DNA of 64,000 nt from NCBI RefSeq assembly GCF_006376615.1, contig NZ_VEXQ01000007.1, positions 62,001 through 126,000 of the forward strand. Reading direction: 5' to 3'. The notes beneath the pieces are model-generated. The model was not told where the DNA came from. It worked only from the letters and a program-made list of their open reading frames with translations, and made no database searches. Shown here piece by piece: positions 30,763-39,230 of the stretch. Position 1 is the stretch's first letter, and each line of letters starts with the position of its first letter. Origin of the DNA: Buttiauxella sp. B2 (GTDB lineage: Bacteria > Pseudomonadota > Gammaproteobacteria > Enterobacterales > Enterobacteriaceae). A program made the translations under genes and the position numbers.

Positions 30763-30861
30763 CAAACTGACTGGCGTTAAGCATCACAAACAATAGCACT
30801 TGTAGTGATTTAACCCTCTCCCCCTCAAAAGTCACATTAAAACGAAAAAATCAGGCTTTCA

Positions 30862-30888
30862 AAACCCTCTCCTTCGTGGAGAGGGTTT
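30862..30888. terminator. Hairpin between the beta-barrel gene and gntU
   Basis: AAACCCTCTCC / GGAGAGGGTTT around TTCGT is a perfect 11-bp stem. A partial half-copy, AACCCTCTCCCCCTC, lies 50 bp upstream at 30812. The two flanking genes converge here. Same family as 18207 and 50073. Confidence 0.75.
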
Positions 30889-30903
30889 AGGTGAGAATAG
30901 TTT

Positions 30904-32244
30904 TTAGCTCAGGAGTGTAAAGGCAATCATCCCAACAATCGCACCGGTGGTACCGAGAATGGTTTCCATCATGGTCCAGGTTTTCAGGGTTTGCCCTTCG
31001 GTTGCCCCTGTAAACTTACCAAACAGCCAGAAACCCGCATCGTTTACATGGCTCACCACAATCGAACCACCAGCGATACAAATCGACAAGGCTGCCATTT
31101 GTGCACCACTGTAATTGAGTTGTTCGATAACAGGCATCACCAAACCCACTGCGGTCAGACAAGCAACCGTTGCGGAACCCTGGATGATACGAACCGCAGC
31201 AGCCAAAACGAAGCATGTCAAAGCAATCGGCAAGCCCATACCTGTCAGCGCTTCACCCAATGCCGGGCCAACACCGGAATCTACCAGCACTTGTTTGAAC
31301 ACGCCACCAGCGCCGATAACCAGCAAGATAATACCCGCCGGTTGCAGCGCGTGGCCGCAGATTTCCATGACCTTCTCTTTCGCCATTCCCTGACGATACG
31401 CCAGCCCGTAAATAGCAACCAGGCAAGCCACCAGAATCGCAGTGAAGGGATGCCCGATGAACTCGAGCCATTCGTACAAAGTGGAACCTTGCTCGACGAA
31501 ACGTGCAGCGACAGTTTTAAGCCCTACCAGCACGAGCGGCAGCAGGATCAACGACAGGCTGAAACCAAACGAAGGCAGTTTACCTTCGCCCAGGTGCGGT
31601 TCGGTAATATCGTCAGGAATATGCAGTTCGACATATTTGCTGATGAAGTTACCAAATATCGGCCCGGCGATAATCATGCTTGGAATCGCAGCACACAAGC
31701 CCAGCAAAATCATCCAACCAAAATCGGCATGCATCTGCGAGGCCAGCAACATTGGTGCAGGCCCTGGCAGCAGAAATGCAGCAGCGGCAGCAACACCTGC
31801 AAACAGAGGAATAACCAATTTAACGAGGTTCGTCCCTGTGTGGCGCGCCATAGAAAAGGCCACGCTAATCAGCAGGACAATAGCTACTTCGAAGAAAAGA
31901 GGGAGTGCGCATATCAAACCCGCAAGGCCAATCGCATAATGTGCGCGGCTGTGGCCAAAGGACTTGAGCATTTTGACGGCGATTTGGTCTACCGCACCGG
32001 TTTCATGGAGAATTTTACCAAACATCGCGCCGAGCGCGACAACGATGGCCAGAAATCCCAACGTTCCGCCCATTCCTTTTTCCATCGTTGCCGCGATTTT
32101 GTCGAGCGGCATTCCGGAAAATATCCCTGCACCAATTGAAACCACCATCAAAGCAACGAAGGCATGCATACGTGCCTTCATTACTAAAAACAACAGCAGC
32201 AAAACCGAGCCTACTGCTGTTAAAACAAGCGTTAATGTACTCAC
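30904..32244 (-). CDS. gntU: Low-affinity gluconate transporter GntU
   Basis: GntP-family inner-membrane gluconate permease, 446 residues, the same as E. coli. About 12 to 14 hydrophobic segments; family motifs include ALPLFFEVAIVLLISVAFSMA and VAAAAAFLLPGPAPMLLASQ. Its start overlaps the gntK stop by 4 bp (ATGA), giving translational coupling in a gntKU operon. The high-affinity gntT that E. coli carries near nfuA is not found in this window. Confidence 0.97.
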   Translation of the reverse strand: MSTLTLVLTAVGSVLLLLFLVMKARMHAFVALMVVSIGAGIFSGMPLDKIAATMEKGMGGTLGFLAIVVALGAMFGKILHETGAVDQIAVKMLKSFGHSRAHYAIGLAGLICALPLFFEVAIVLLISVAFSMARHTGTNLVKLVIPLFAGVAAAAAFLLPGPAPMLLASQMHADFGWMILLGLCAAIPSMIIAGPIFGNFISKYVELHIPDDITEPHLGEGKLPSFGFSLSLILLPLVLVGLKTVAARFVEQGSTLYEWLEFIGHPFTAILVACLVAIYGLAYRQGMAKEKVMEICGHALQPAGIILLVIGAGGVFKQVLVDSGVGPALGEALTGMGLPIALTCFVLAAAVRIIQGSATVACLTAVGLVMPVIEQLNYSGAQMAALSICIAGGSIVVSHVNDAGFWLFGKFTGATEGQTLKTWTMMETILGTTGAIVGMIAFTLLS

Positions 32245-32774
32245 TGCGCACTGCCTTTATTAATCACATCAATAGTGCTGGCCACCACGCCTTCAAGCGG
32301 TTGGTCAATATCCACTACCAGAACATCAGGTTCATCAGAATTTGGTTCTTCCAGCGTTTCAAACTGGGTGACAAGCATTTGAGTTTTGAAGAAGTGGCCC
32401 TTACGCGCTTTCAGACGGTTTTCGATAACTTCAAAAGCCCCTTTCATGTAGATGAAAGAGAGGTTCGGGTTACCATCACGTAATTGGTCGCGATAGACCT
32501 TTTTCAGCGCTGAGCAGACAATCAGGGATACTTTGTTAGTACGCTGCATGGCGAAAGCCGCATCGTTTAATGCTTGCAACCACGGCTTGCGATCGTCGTC
32601 ATTGAGTGGCTCACCGGAAGCCATTTTCATGATATTACAACGTGGGTGCAGGAAATCGCCGTCAAGAAACGCGGCTTTAAGTTGATGTGCAACTTCGCTC
32701 GCAACAGCAGATTTACCGCTGCCAGAGACGCCCATCAGGACGTAGATGTGGTGGTCATGGTTGGTAGTGCTCAT
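32241..32774 (-). CDS. gntK: Gluconokinase GntK
   Basis: Thermoresistant gluconokinase of 177 residues, phosphorylating gluconate to 6-phosphogluconate for the Entner-Doudoroff and pentose phosphate pathways. P-loop GVSGSGKSAVASEVA (about 15-29), DGDFLHP substrate motif and CSALKKVYRDQLR. E. coli GntK is 175 residues. First gene of gntKU, under GntR operators immediately upstream. Confidence 0.97.
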   Translation of the reverse strand: MSTTNHDHHIYVLMGVSGSGKSAVASEVAHQLKAAFLDGDFLHPRCNIMKMASGEPLNDDDRKPWLQALNDAAFAMQRTNKVSLIVCSALKKVYRDQLRDGNPNLSFIYMKGAFEVIENRLKARKGHFFKTQMLVTQFETLEEPNSDEPDVLVVDIDQPLEGVVASTIDVINKGSAQ

Positions 32775-32801
32775 AGCGTAGCTCCGACTGGCACAGTAAG
32801 T

Positions 32802-32829
32802 TGTTACGGGTAACTGTTATCGGTAACAT
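32802..32829 (-). promoter_or_regulatory. Two tandem GntR operators upstream of gntK
   Basis: Adjacent palindromes TGTTACGGGTAAC (32802-32814) and TGTTATCGGTAACAT (32815-32829), 28-55 bp upstream of the gntK start. They match the ATGTTACC...GGTAACAT operator of E. coli gntT and gntKU. GntR represses here until gluconate binds. Confidence 0.88.
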
Positions 32830-32883
32830 TGTCAGGAGAGCTTTCACAATAAGCAATAACCATTCACTTAAAAAGTGAATAAG

Positions 32884-32899
32884 TGTGAACTACATCAAA
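32884..32899 (-). promoter_or_regulatory. Candidate CRP site upstream of gntK
   Basis: TGTGAACTACATCAAA has a perfect left half and an imperfect right half of TGTGA-N6-TCACA, about 110 bp upstream of gntK. gntKU is cAMP-CRP activated in E. coli. Weak by-eye match. Confidence 0.4.
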
Positions 32900-32958
32900 A
32901 AATGTGCCGTAATTAATCTGAGTTGCAGCCAACGCGGCTGCAACCTGAACCCTGGGGG

Positions 32959-33954
32959 TTAAATTGAACCGCCTGGAGCCAGCGTAAAGCCAAGATCGAG
33001 CATTTGTGGCGTCACGGTTTCACCACGAATTCTTGCCAGTAAACGCTCGGCACCAATGCGGCCCATGCGTTCACGCGGGGTCAGTACGCTGGCAAGACGT
33101 GGTTCCATGACCTGGCCAATATCGTGGCCGTGGAAACCCGCAATCGCCATATCTTTTGGAATACTTAGCCCTTGCCGCTGGCATTCAAACGCCGCACCGA
33201 TAGCTAAGTCATCGTTGGTACAGAAAATACTATCAAGTTGCGGATATTCACGACGCGCCTGACGGAACAGTTCGATACCAGTGGAATAAGAAGACGATTG
33301 TTCAACCATTACGCTGTAAGGCACAAGCCCTGCATCAAGCATCGCTTGCTCATAGCCTTTTTTCTTAATCACAGTACGTTCGTCGAGACGAGCGCCAAGA
33401 TAGGCGACGTGACGGTGGCCGCGCGCAATAATGGCGGCAGTCATCTGGCGTGCGGCTTCGAAGTTATCAAACCCTACTGCAATGTCGAGACACGGTGAAA
33501 TGCTGTCCATTAATTCCACAACCGGGATCCCTGCCACTTCAATCATTTTCAAGGTGCGCGGGGTATGTGTGCGTTCAGTGAGGATAAGTCCGTCAATATT
33601 CCAGGAAAGCATCGATTCCAGACGTTCTTCTTCCAGCTCGGGCTTATAGCCGTAGTGAGCAAGCATGGTCTGGTAGCCGTAAGCATCGATAACGTTTTCA
33701 ACGCCACGCAGCACTTCCGCAAAAACCTGGTTGGTCAGCGAAGGCAGTAACACGCCAATTGCGCGGCTAGTAGAATTGGAAAGGATGTCTGGCGCGCGGT
33801 TAGGAATGTAGCCAAGTTCATCGAGGGCTGCGGCAATTTTTACCTGTAACGCGGCGGAAACCTGGTCAGGGTTACGTAAAAAGCGACTGACCGTCATTTT
33901 GGTTATTCCAACGCGGTCTGCAACGTCCTGTAATACCGGTCTTTTCTTTTTCAT
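32959..33954 (-). CDS. gntR: Gluconate-responsive repressor GntR
   Basis: LacI-family repressor of 331 residues (E. coli 331). Start MKKKRPVLQDVADRV at 33954; the frame opens 30 bp further. N-terminal HTH VADRVGITKMTVSRFLRNPD, hinge DILSNSTSRAIGVLLPSLTN, then a periplasmic-binding-protein-like sensor domain. It controls gntKU, gntT and edd-eda. Separated from gntK by 184 bp containing its operators. Confidence 0.97.
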   Translation of the reverse strand: MKKKRPVLQDVADRVGITKMTVSRFLRNPDQVSAALQVKIAAALDELGYIPNRAPDILSNSTSRAIGVLLPSLTNQVFAEVLRGVENVIDAYGYQTMLAHYGYKPELEEERLESMLSWNIDGLILTERTHTPRTLKMIEVAGIPVVELMDSISPCLDIAVGFDNFEAARQMTAAIIARGHRHVAYLGARLDERTVIKKKGYEQAMLDAGLVPYSVMVEQSSSYSTGIELFRQARREYPQLDSIFCTNDDLAIGAAFECQRQGLSIPKDMAIAGFHGHDIGQVMEPRLASVLTPRERMGRIGAERLLARIRGETVTPQMLDLGFTLAPGGSI

Positions 33955-34005
33955 TGTCCTGCTGTGCGGGTTAACAATCGACACGCAAGTTTAGCACGGA
34001 CAAAG

Positions 34006-34038
34006 CACAACCTTCCCCTGTTTAAGGAGAAGGTTGTG
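34006..34038 (-). terminator. Hairpin downstream of yhhW
   Basis: CACAACCTTC and GAAGGTTGTG make a 10-bp stem with an inner CCCC...GGAG segment. It is 22 bp past the yhhW stop and ahead of gntR. No T-run, so termination strength is uncertain; it recalls the CCCTCTCC hairpins but differs in its arms. Confidence 0.5.
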
Positions 34039-34059
34039 ACCGGTAACTATTGGAAAATC

Positions 34060-34755
34060 TTAGACTGGCGGTAAATCGAACAGCAACACTTCACTTTCGA
34101 TATTTGCATGAATCGAAATCGCTTGTTCATCCCATACCGCAACGGCATCGCTGGTTTTTGCCTGAGTGCCATTAATCGACACATCACCTTTCACCACCTG
34201 AACCCAGATACGTCTATCTGCCGGAATCTGATAAACAGATTGTTCGTCTTTTGCCAACGCCCAGCGCGACAGTTCCATATCCTGATTCACTTTCAATGAA
34301 CCGTCACGAGCATCCGGTGAGAGCACCAGTTGGCGGCCCTGTGGCGCATCAAAACGGCGTTGATCGTAACGCGGTGTAATACCTGTTTTATCTGGGATGA
34401 TCCAGATTTGATACAAGCGCAGGCGTTCAGTTTTACTTGGGTTGTACTCGGAGTGAGTAATCCCCGTACCGGCGCTCATAATCTGGAATTCGCCTGCGGG
34501 CACCTTTTCTTCATTGCCCATACTGTCCCGATGCGCAACCGCACCTTCCAGCACATAAGTCAGGATTTCCATGTCTTTGTGTGGATGGGTACCAAAACCT
34601 TCACCCGCTTCCACCACGTCTTCGTTAATCACACGTAACGCCGAGAAACCCATGTAATTGGCATCGTAATAGTTGGCGAAAGAGAAAGTGTGCCAGCTAT
34701 CCAACCAACCATGATTCGCGTGACCACGTTCTTCAGCTTTTCTTAAGTAGATCAT
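34060..34755 (-). CDS. yhhW: Pirin-family quercetin 2,3-dioxygenase YhhW
   Basis: Bicupin of the pirin family, 231 residues as in E. coli. Start chosen at MIYLRKAEER (34755), with GGAG 8 bp upstream; an in-frame ATG two codons earlier is too close to that site. Metal ligands are His57 and His59 in GTHPHKDMEIL, His101 and Glu103 in THSEYN. The E. coli protein showed quercetinase activity in vitro; the physiological substrate is unknown. Confidence 0.95.
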   Translation of the reverse strand: MIYLRKAEERGHANHGWLDSWHTFSFANYYDANYMGFSALRVINEDVVEAGEGFGTHPHKDMEILTYVLEGAVAHRDSMGNEEKVPAGEFQIMSAGTGITHSEYNPSKTERLRLYQIWIIPDKTGITPRYDQRRFDAPQGRQLVLSPDARDGSLKVNQDMELSRWALAKDEQSVYQIPADRRIWVQVVKGDVSINGTQAKTSDAVAVWDEQAISIHANIESEVLLFDLPPV

Positions 34756-34879
34756 CTTCATTTCTCCGTAATTCGTTTGATGGGACTAAGTGTGTACCTG
34801 AATCGGAAATGATCATAGAGGGTGAAAATTGACGCCTCTGTTCAAAAAAAGTGAACGAGTCTGAGGCGCCGTTGAAAGG

Positions 34880-35917
34880 CTAGGTGAGGCTTATAACAGA
34901 AGGTGAAGCTTGTTCGAAACCACGTTCGAGGATCTCAAGATTGGTCAGTGCTTCAATTTCACTGACGAAATTCGGCTTGCCATTATTAATGGTTTCATAC
35001 AGCGCGTCGTAAACACGCCCGTAGTCGCCCTGCTCCGGTTTCATCTCTTCACGCACGGTTTCGCCTGCGTCATTCACATACTCCAGTACGCCTACGCTGT
35101 TGTCTGCTGCAAAGCCTGGTTCGCCCGGCATGATGTAAGCCTTCAGGCTGGTTTCCTGCTGGTCAATACCATACTTGATGAAGGAACCTTTGGTACCGTG
35201 AACCTGGAATTTCGGGTAGTCGATTTTCACCAGATGGCTGGTTTTGACGATGGCTTTCAGGTCGCCGTAGAAAAGTTGCGCTTCGAAGGTATCGTCAGGA
35301 TTGGCTTTATTACGCACGCTACGAATGTCGTAGGCAACTTTGTTCGGGCGACCAAACAGCGAAATGATTTGGTCCATGGTATGTACGCCAAGACCATAGA
35401 ACGCACCGTCTGCATACGTTCCAGGTGCTGTAGGAGCTTCCGGGCGATACATATCAAAGTGGCTTTCAATCTCCACAATTTTGCCCAACTTACCGCTTTC
35501 GATGGCTTTTTTCATCGTCAGGAAGCAGGAGTCAAAACGGCGATTCTGGTATGGCGAAACGGTCAGCCCTTTGGCTCGAGCCAGCGCAAACAGTTCCTTG
35601 GCTTCAGCAAGCGTTGGGGTAAACGGTTTTTCCACTAACACATTTTTGCCTGCTTCCAGCGCGCGTTTCGCGTACTCGAAGTGGCTGTCCTGATGAGTAC
35701 AAACCACCACCAGTTTGACCTGCGGATCATTCAGGATGTCATCCAGAGCGCTGGTGAAATGAATGTGACTGTATTGTGGCTGCTGTTCGATTTCCGCTTT
35801 TTCATGGCGGCGGAAGATATGCGCAACGTGGAATTTATCTTTGCGTACCAGCACATAAGGAAGATGGTAACGAGTGGTACTTTTGCCAAAACCTATAAAA
35901 GCGCAGTGTAGGGTCAT
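34880..35917 (-). CDS. yhhX: Gfo/Idh/MocA-family oxidoreductase YhhX
   Basis: 345 residues. N-terminal Rossmann fold (CAFIGFGKSTTRYHLPYVLV), EKPFTPTLAEAKELF with the conserved EKP lysine, and the C-terminal alpha/beta substrate domain with GLGVHTMDQII. NAD(P)-dependent; substrate unknown, probably a sugar derivative. In E. coli it lies between yhhW and ryhB, as here. Confidence 0.95.
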   Translation of the reverse strand: MTLHCAFIGFGKSTTRYHLPYVLVRKDKFHVAHIFRRHEKAEIEQQPQYSHIHFTSALDDILNDPQVKLVVVCTHQDSHFEYAKRALEAGKNVLVEKPFTPTLAEAKELFALARAKGLTVSPYQNRRFDSCFLTMKKAIESGKLGKIVEIESHFDMYRPEAPTAPGTYADGAFYGLGVHTMDQIISLFGRPNKVAYDIRSVRNKANPDDTFEAQLFYGDLKAIVKTSHLVKIDYPKFQVHGTKGSFIKYGIDQQETSLKAYIMPGEPGFAADNSVGVLEYVNDAGETVREEMKPEQGDYGRVYDALYETINNGKPNFVSEIEALTNLEILERGFEQASPSVISLT

Positions 35918-35965
35918 TGCTTCGTCCTTTTGACTTTAAATTGCAATTACCATACTGCAGTCTTT

Positions 35966-35995
35966 GGCGGATGTCGCTGCGCTTATCCGCCCTAC
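35966..35995. repeat. Single REP element upstream of yhhX
   Basis: GGCGGATGTCGCTGCGCTTA followed by TCCGCC, then CCTACG, the same core (GGATGTCGC...GC...ATCC, CCTAC) as the BIME units at 6765 and 42796. One copy only. Confidence 0.75.
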
Positions 35996-36019
35996 GAAAA
36001 CCCCAAACAGTTTACCTAA

Positions 36020-36130
36020 ATGAGTTGGAGTTGTAGCAAGGCGGTAAGAGAGTGAATCCCGATGAGCTTACTTATGTAAGTGATTCGGGTGAATGAGCGC
36101 AGCCAACACAGCTACAGCTTCAAATTCAAA
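36020..36130. repeat. ERIC element
   Basis: Matches the Enterobacterial Repetitive Intergenic Consensus over its length: GTTGTAGCAAGGCGG at the left, the core GTGAATCCC...GAGCTTAC, then GTAAGTGATTCGGGTGAAT and GAGCGCAGCCAAC, ending GCTACAGCTTC. The core inverted repeat is the target of the classic ERIC typing primers. It sits between the yhhX upstream region and the ryhB terminator. Confidence 0.93.
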
Positions 36131-36141
36131 TAAGAAGGGCA

Positions 36142-36238
36142 AAAAAAAGCCAGCACTAGGCTGGCTAAAGTAATACTGGAAGCAATGTGAGCAATGTCGT
36201 GCTTTCAGGTTGTCTCCGTAGGGGTCTCCCCTGAACGC
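36142..36238 (-). ncRNA. ryhB: Small regulatory RNA RyhB
   Basis: Iron-stress sRNA on the minus strand, about 95 nt, between yhhX and yhhY as in E. coli. The central seed block AGCACGACATTGCTCACATT through CCAGTATTACTT is unchanged against the RyhB sequence I know; the 5' hairpin (TCAGGGGAGA region) is diverged. It ends with AGCCAGCCTAGTGCTGGCT and a T-run as Rho-independent terminator and Hfq site. RyhB down-regulates mRNAs of iron-using proteins when Fur is inactive. A Fur box overlaps its promoter. Confidence 0.95.
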
Positions 36239-36246
36239 ATGGCAAT

Positions 36247-36265
36247 AATAATCATTATCATTCGC
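36247..36265 (-). promoter_or_regulatory. Fur box in the ryhB promoter
   Basis: GCGAATGATAATGATTATT on the minus strand matches the 19-bp Fur consensus at 15 positions. It begins 9 bp upstream of the expected RyhB 5' end, so Fur-Fe(II) would cover the -10 region. Confidence 0.9.
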
Positions 36266-36361
36266 ACTTGTCTACTGTTTTTTAGAAAAAATTGGCAGTT
36301 GACGAAAACTAAAAAGTCAATAATGTTGAAGGGGTTACCTAACCACTTGAGGAGAAAAGGA

Positions 36362-36859
36362 ATGAGCGATATTGCGATACGCCACGCTGAATTGAGAGAT
36401 CTTGATGCTTTACGTCAGATTAACGCCCAGCCAGAGGTTTATCACAACACGCTACAAATTCCGCATCCTTCTCTCGAGATGTGGGAGGAACGTATGAAGC
36501 ATCCATATGCAGGCCGCAAACATCTGGTTGCTTGTATTGATGATGTGGTTGCGGGCCATCTGGTAGTGTCCGTCGAACCAAACCCGCGCCGTAGCCATGT
36601 AGCCTCTTTCGGTATCGGTGTTTCAGCACACTTCCGAAACCGCGGAGTAGCATCAGCGCTATTAGCCGCGATGGTAGACTTGTGTGATAACTGGCTGCGC
36701 ATTGAGCGTATTGAGCTGACGGTGTTTGTCGATAACGAACCAGGTATCGCGGTTTACCGTAAATTCGGGTTTGAAATTGAAGGCACCGGGAAGGACTACG
36801 CGCTGCGTAACGGGCAGTTTGTGGACGCGTATTTTATGGCACGATTTAAGCCACTCTAA
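36362..36859 (+). CDS. yhhY: GNAT-family N-acetyltransferase YhhY (AaaT)
   Basis: 165 residues (E. coli 162). The frame is open to 36194 but that would overlap ryhB; MSDIAIRHAELRDLDALR at 36362 with AGGAGAAAAGG upstream fits the family. GNAT acetyl-CoA motif FRNRGVASALLAAMVDLC and C-terminal VYRKFGFEIEGTGKDYALR. The E. coli protein acetylates some amino acids such as Phe and Met in vitro. Confidence 0.95.
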   Translation: MSDIAIRHAELRDLDALRQINAQPEVYHNTLQIPHPSLEMWEERMKHPYAGRKHLVACIDDVVAGHLVVSVEPNPRRSHVASFGIGVSAHFRNRGVASALLAAMVDLCDNWLRIERIELTVFVDNEPGIAVYRKFGFEIEGTGKDYALRNGQFVDAYFMARFKPL

Positions 36860-36892
36860 ATTAATGGCCCTCAGATGAGGGCCATTAGCTTG

Positions 36893-38656
36893 TTAAAACC
36901 CTGCGGTGAGATCATCCACCGAACGTGGGTCAGACGCACCATACAGTGCACCATCCGGCCCAACCATAATACTTTGCGTACTCCCCATTGCCTCTTTCAC
37001 TTCTACCTTTTGGCCTTTTCCTTTCAGAAGTTTGAGCGTATCCGGGCTAAAGCCTTTTTCGACCCTCAACTCATCAGGCAGCCATTGATGATGGAAGCGT
37101 GGTGCGTTGGTTGCTTCGGCGACGTTCATACCATAATCGATAGTGTTCATTACCATTTGCAGCACAGTTGTAATAATTCGACTACCACCAGGGCTGCCGG
37201 TCACCAGCCAGGTTTTCCCGTCTTTTACCACGATAGTTGGCGACATCGACGACAGCGGGCGTTTATGCGGCCCAACGGCGTTTGCATCACCACCCACCAG
37301 CCCATACACGTTTGGCACGCCAGGCTTGGCCGAGAAATCATCCATTTGGTTGTTCATGATAATGCCGGTATTGCCCGCCACAATGCCTGTCCCGAACACG
37401 GTGTTGAGCGTGTAAGTCACCGCCACGGCGTTGCCGTCTTTATCCACTACTGAGAAATGTGTGGTCTGGTTACTTTCATACGGCGCCAGCTTGCCCGGTT
37501 TGATTTCACTAGACGGTCGAGCTTTATTGATATCTATCTGTTCTGCCAGTGATTTGGCGTAGGCTTTGTTAGTCAGCGCCTGCCACGGTACTTTTACAAA
37601 ATCAGGGTCGCCGAGATATTCCGAGCGATCGGCATACGCGTATTTTTCGGCTTCAGCGGTGAGTTGCATCGCATCGGCGCTACCAAAACCGTATTTGGAA
37701 AGATCGAAGTTTTCCAGAATATTAAGGATTTCGACGATATGGATACCGCCAGAAGACGGCGGCGGCATGGAGAAAATCTGGTAACCACGATAATCACCGC
37801 TAATAGGTGCACGCTCAATAGCTTTGTAATTTGCCAAATCGACCTTGCTAATCAGCCCACCATTTTTTGCCATTTCCTCAGCAATTTGGCCAGCGATAGC
37901 CCCTTTGTAGAAAGCGTCCGGGCCATTTTCAGCAATCATCTCCAGGCTTTTGGCAAGATTGGCTTGCACCAGTTTGTCGCCTTTTTGCAGCGGATTGCCA
38001 TCTGCTTTCCAGAAAATAGCTTTGCTGTTTGGATGATTAGGGAGAACTTCCGCACCGTACACTTTCAGGTCTTCGGCCAGTGCATCGTTCACGGTAAATC
38101 CGTCCTGCGCCAGTTTGATGGCCGGTTGGATGACTTTATTGAGTGGCAGGGTGCCGTATTTTTCCAGTGCCATGGAGAAGCCCGCAACGGTGCCAGGTGT
38201 GCCTGATGCCAGATGAGAAGTCAGGGATTTTTTACTGTCGGCATTGCCGGCGCTATCAAGGAACATGTCGCGCGTGGCCTTTTCTGGTGCCATTTCACGG
38301 AAATCGATGGACGTAGTTTTACCGTCTTTAGTGCGCAGCATCATGAAGCCACCACCGCCGATATTACCTGCCTGCGGATGGGTTACTGCTAGTGCAAATC
38401 CCACCGCCACCGCAGCATCAACGGCATTCCCACCTTGTTTAAGAATATCAACACCCACCTGCGTGGCGAGAGAATCCTGCGACGCAACCATGCCATGTTC
38501 AGCACGTACAGGATGATACACATCCGCTTCAACACCGTAAGATACAGGAGCCGCTGGAGTTGGTGCGGCACTAACAGAGAGGCAAAGTCCGATCATTAGC
38601 GCAGGGATGGTCATCCAGCGCAGTATTTCTAAACGAAAAGTTTTCCACTGCTTCAT
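36893..38656 (-). CDS. ggt: Gamma-glutamyltranspeptidase / glutathione hydrolase Ggt
   Basis: Periplasmic Ntn hydrolase precursor of 587 residues (E. coli 580). Start MKQWKTFRLEILRW (38656) is preceded by GGAG at 9 bp; two earlier in-frame ATGs lack a site. Signal peptide up to SVSAAPTPAAP. Autocleavage leaves Thr398 (ESNQ|TTHFSVV) as the catalytic N-terminus of the small subunit. Glutamate-binding GSPGGSRIIT and PLSSMSPT are present. It splits glutathione and gamma-glutamyl compounds for amino acid salvage. Confidence 0.97.
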   Translation of the reverse strand: MKQWKTFRLEILRWMTIPALMIGLCLSVSAAPTPAAPVSYGVEADVYHPVRAEHGMVASQDSLATQVGVDILKQGGNAVDAAVAVGFALAVTHPQAGNIGGGGFMMLRTKDGKTTSIDFREMAPEKATRDMFLDSAGNADSKKSLTSHLASGTPGTVAGFSMALEKYGTLPLNKVIQPAIKLAQDGFTVNDALAEDLKVYGAEVLPNHPNSKAIFWKADGNPLQKGDKLVQANLAKSLEMIAENGPDAFYKGAIAGQIAEEMAKNGGLISKVDLANYKAIERAPISGDYRGYQIFSMPPPSSGGIHIVEILNILENFDLSKYGFGSADAMQLTAEAEKYAYADRSEYLGDPDFVKVPWQALTNKAYAKSLAEQIDINKARPSSEIKPGKLAPYESNQTTHFSVVDKDGNAVAVTYTLNTVFGTGIVAGNTGIIMNNQMDDFSAKPGVPNVYGLVGGDANAVGPHKRPLSSMSPTIVVKDGKTWLVTGSPGGSRIITTVLQMVMNTIDYGMNVAEATNAPRFHHQWLPDELRVEKGFSPDTLKLLKGKGQKVEVKEAMGSTQSIMVGPDGALYGASDPRSVDDLTAGF

Positions 38657-38780
38657 CTTTATTTTCTCCATGTTTATCAGGGGCAATCCCCCAATAAGCC
38701 TGGTCTAAAAATCCTAAATAACCATCGGGATGGTGGAAAACGAGTAAACTTAGTAGATCGCCCAAATGGAGGAAGTGACG

Positions 38781-39230
38781 ATGAAAAAAATATTACTTCT
38801 GGCAGTACTACTGCCATTGACCAGTTTGGCACAGCCGATTAATACCCTGAATAATCCAAACAAACCGGATTACCAGAACCCAAGCCAGCAACGGATGCAG
38901 CAACAGATGCAAACGCAGCAGGTGCAGCAAAAAGGGATGTTGAATCAGCAGTTACAAACGCAAACGCGTGTACAACAGCAGCATCTGGAATCGCAGATAA
39001 ACAATAATTCGCAGCAAGATGTCTTCAAAGTAAAGAAGACGTTGCCAAATGAATTGGATGTCGGGACGCAGCAAGTATTGCCCAATACCCAAGGTGGAAT
39101 GTTAAGCGGTAGCGGATCCAGCGGCCAGGATCACATGCTGCAACCGAAAACCAATGGCAGCATGCTTAATCCGCAGAGTAACTCGATGACACCGCAGCCG
39201 AGTATTCCGCTGAAAACTATTGGGCCATAA
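38781..39230 (+). CDS. yhhA: Gln/Asn-rich DUF2756 protein YhhA
   Basis: 149 residues with a short signal peptide ([19 protein letters not shown]). The mature part is dominated by Gln and Asn ([20 protein letters not shown]) and contains repeated GGML/GSML motifs, so it is likely exported and intrinsically disordered. Start has GGAGG at 8 bp; ends [10 protein letters not shown] as in E. coli. Function unknown. Its last 14 bp overlap the 3' end of ugpQ on the other strand. Confidence 0.93.
   Translation: MKKILLLAVLLPLTSLAQPINTLNNPNKPDYQNPSQQRMQQQMQTQQVQQKGMLNQQLQTQTRVQQQHLESQINNNSQQDVFKVKKTLPNELDVGTQQVLPNTQGGMLSGSGSSGQDHMLQPKTNGSMLNPQSNSMTPQPSIPLKTIGP

Noticed and set aside
30991-32139. 382-codon ORF on the plus strand, opposite gntU
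   Set aside because: It lies entirely antisense to an intact, family-length gntU, is rich in Gln, His, Arg and Cys with no domain or hydrophobic core, and has no ribosome site. Long antisense frames are common opposite membrane-protein genes because of codon bias.
36194-36361. 56-codon N-terminal extension of yhhY
   Set aside because: It would be encoded by the ryhB gene and its Fur box in antisense, and it lacks the AGGAG that precedes 36362.
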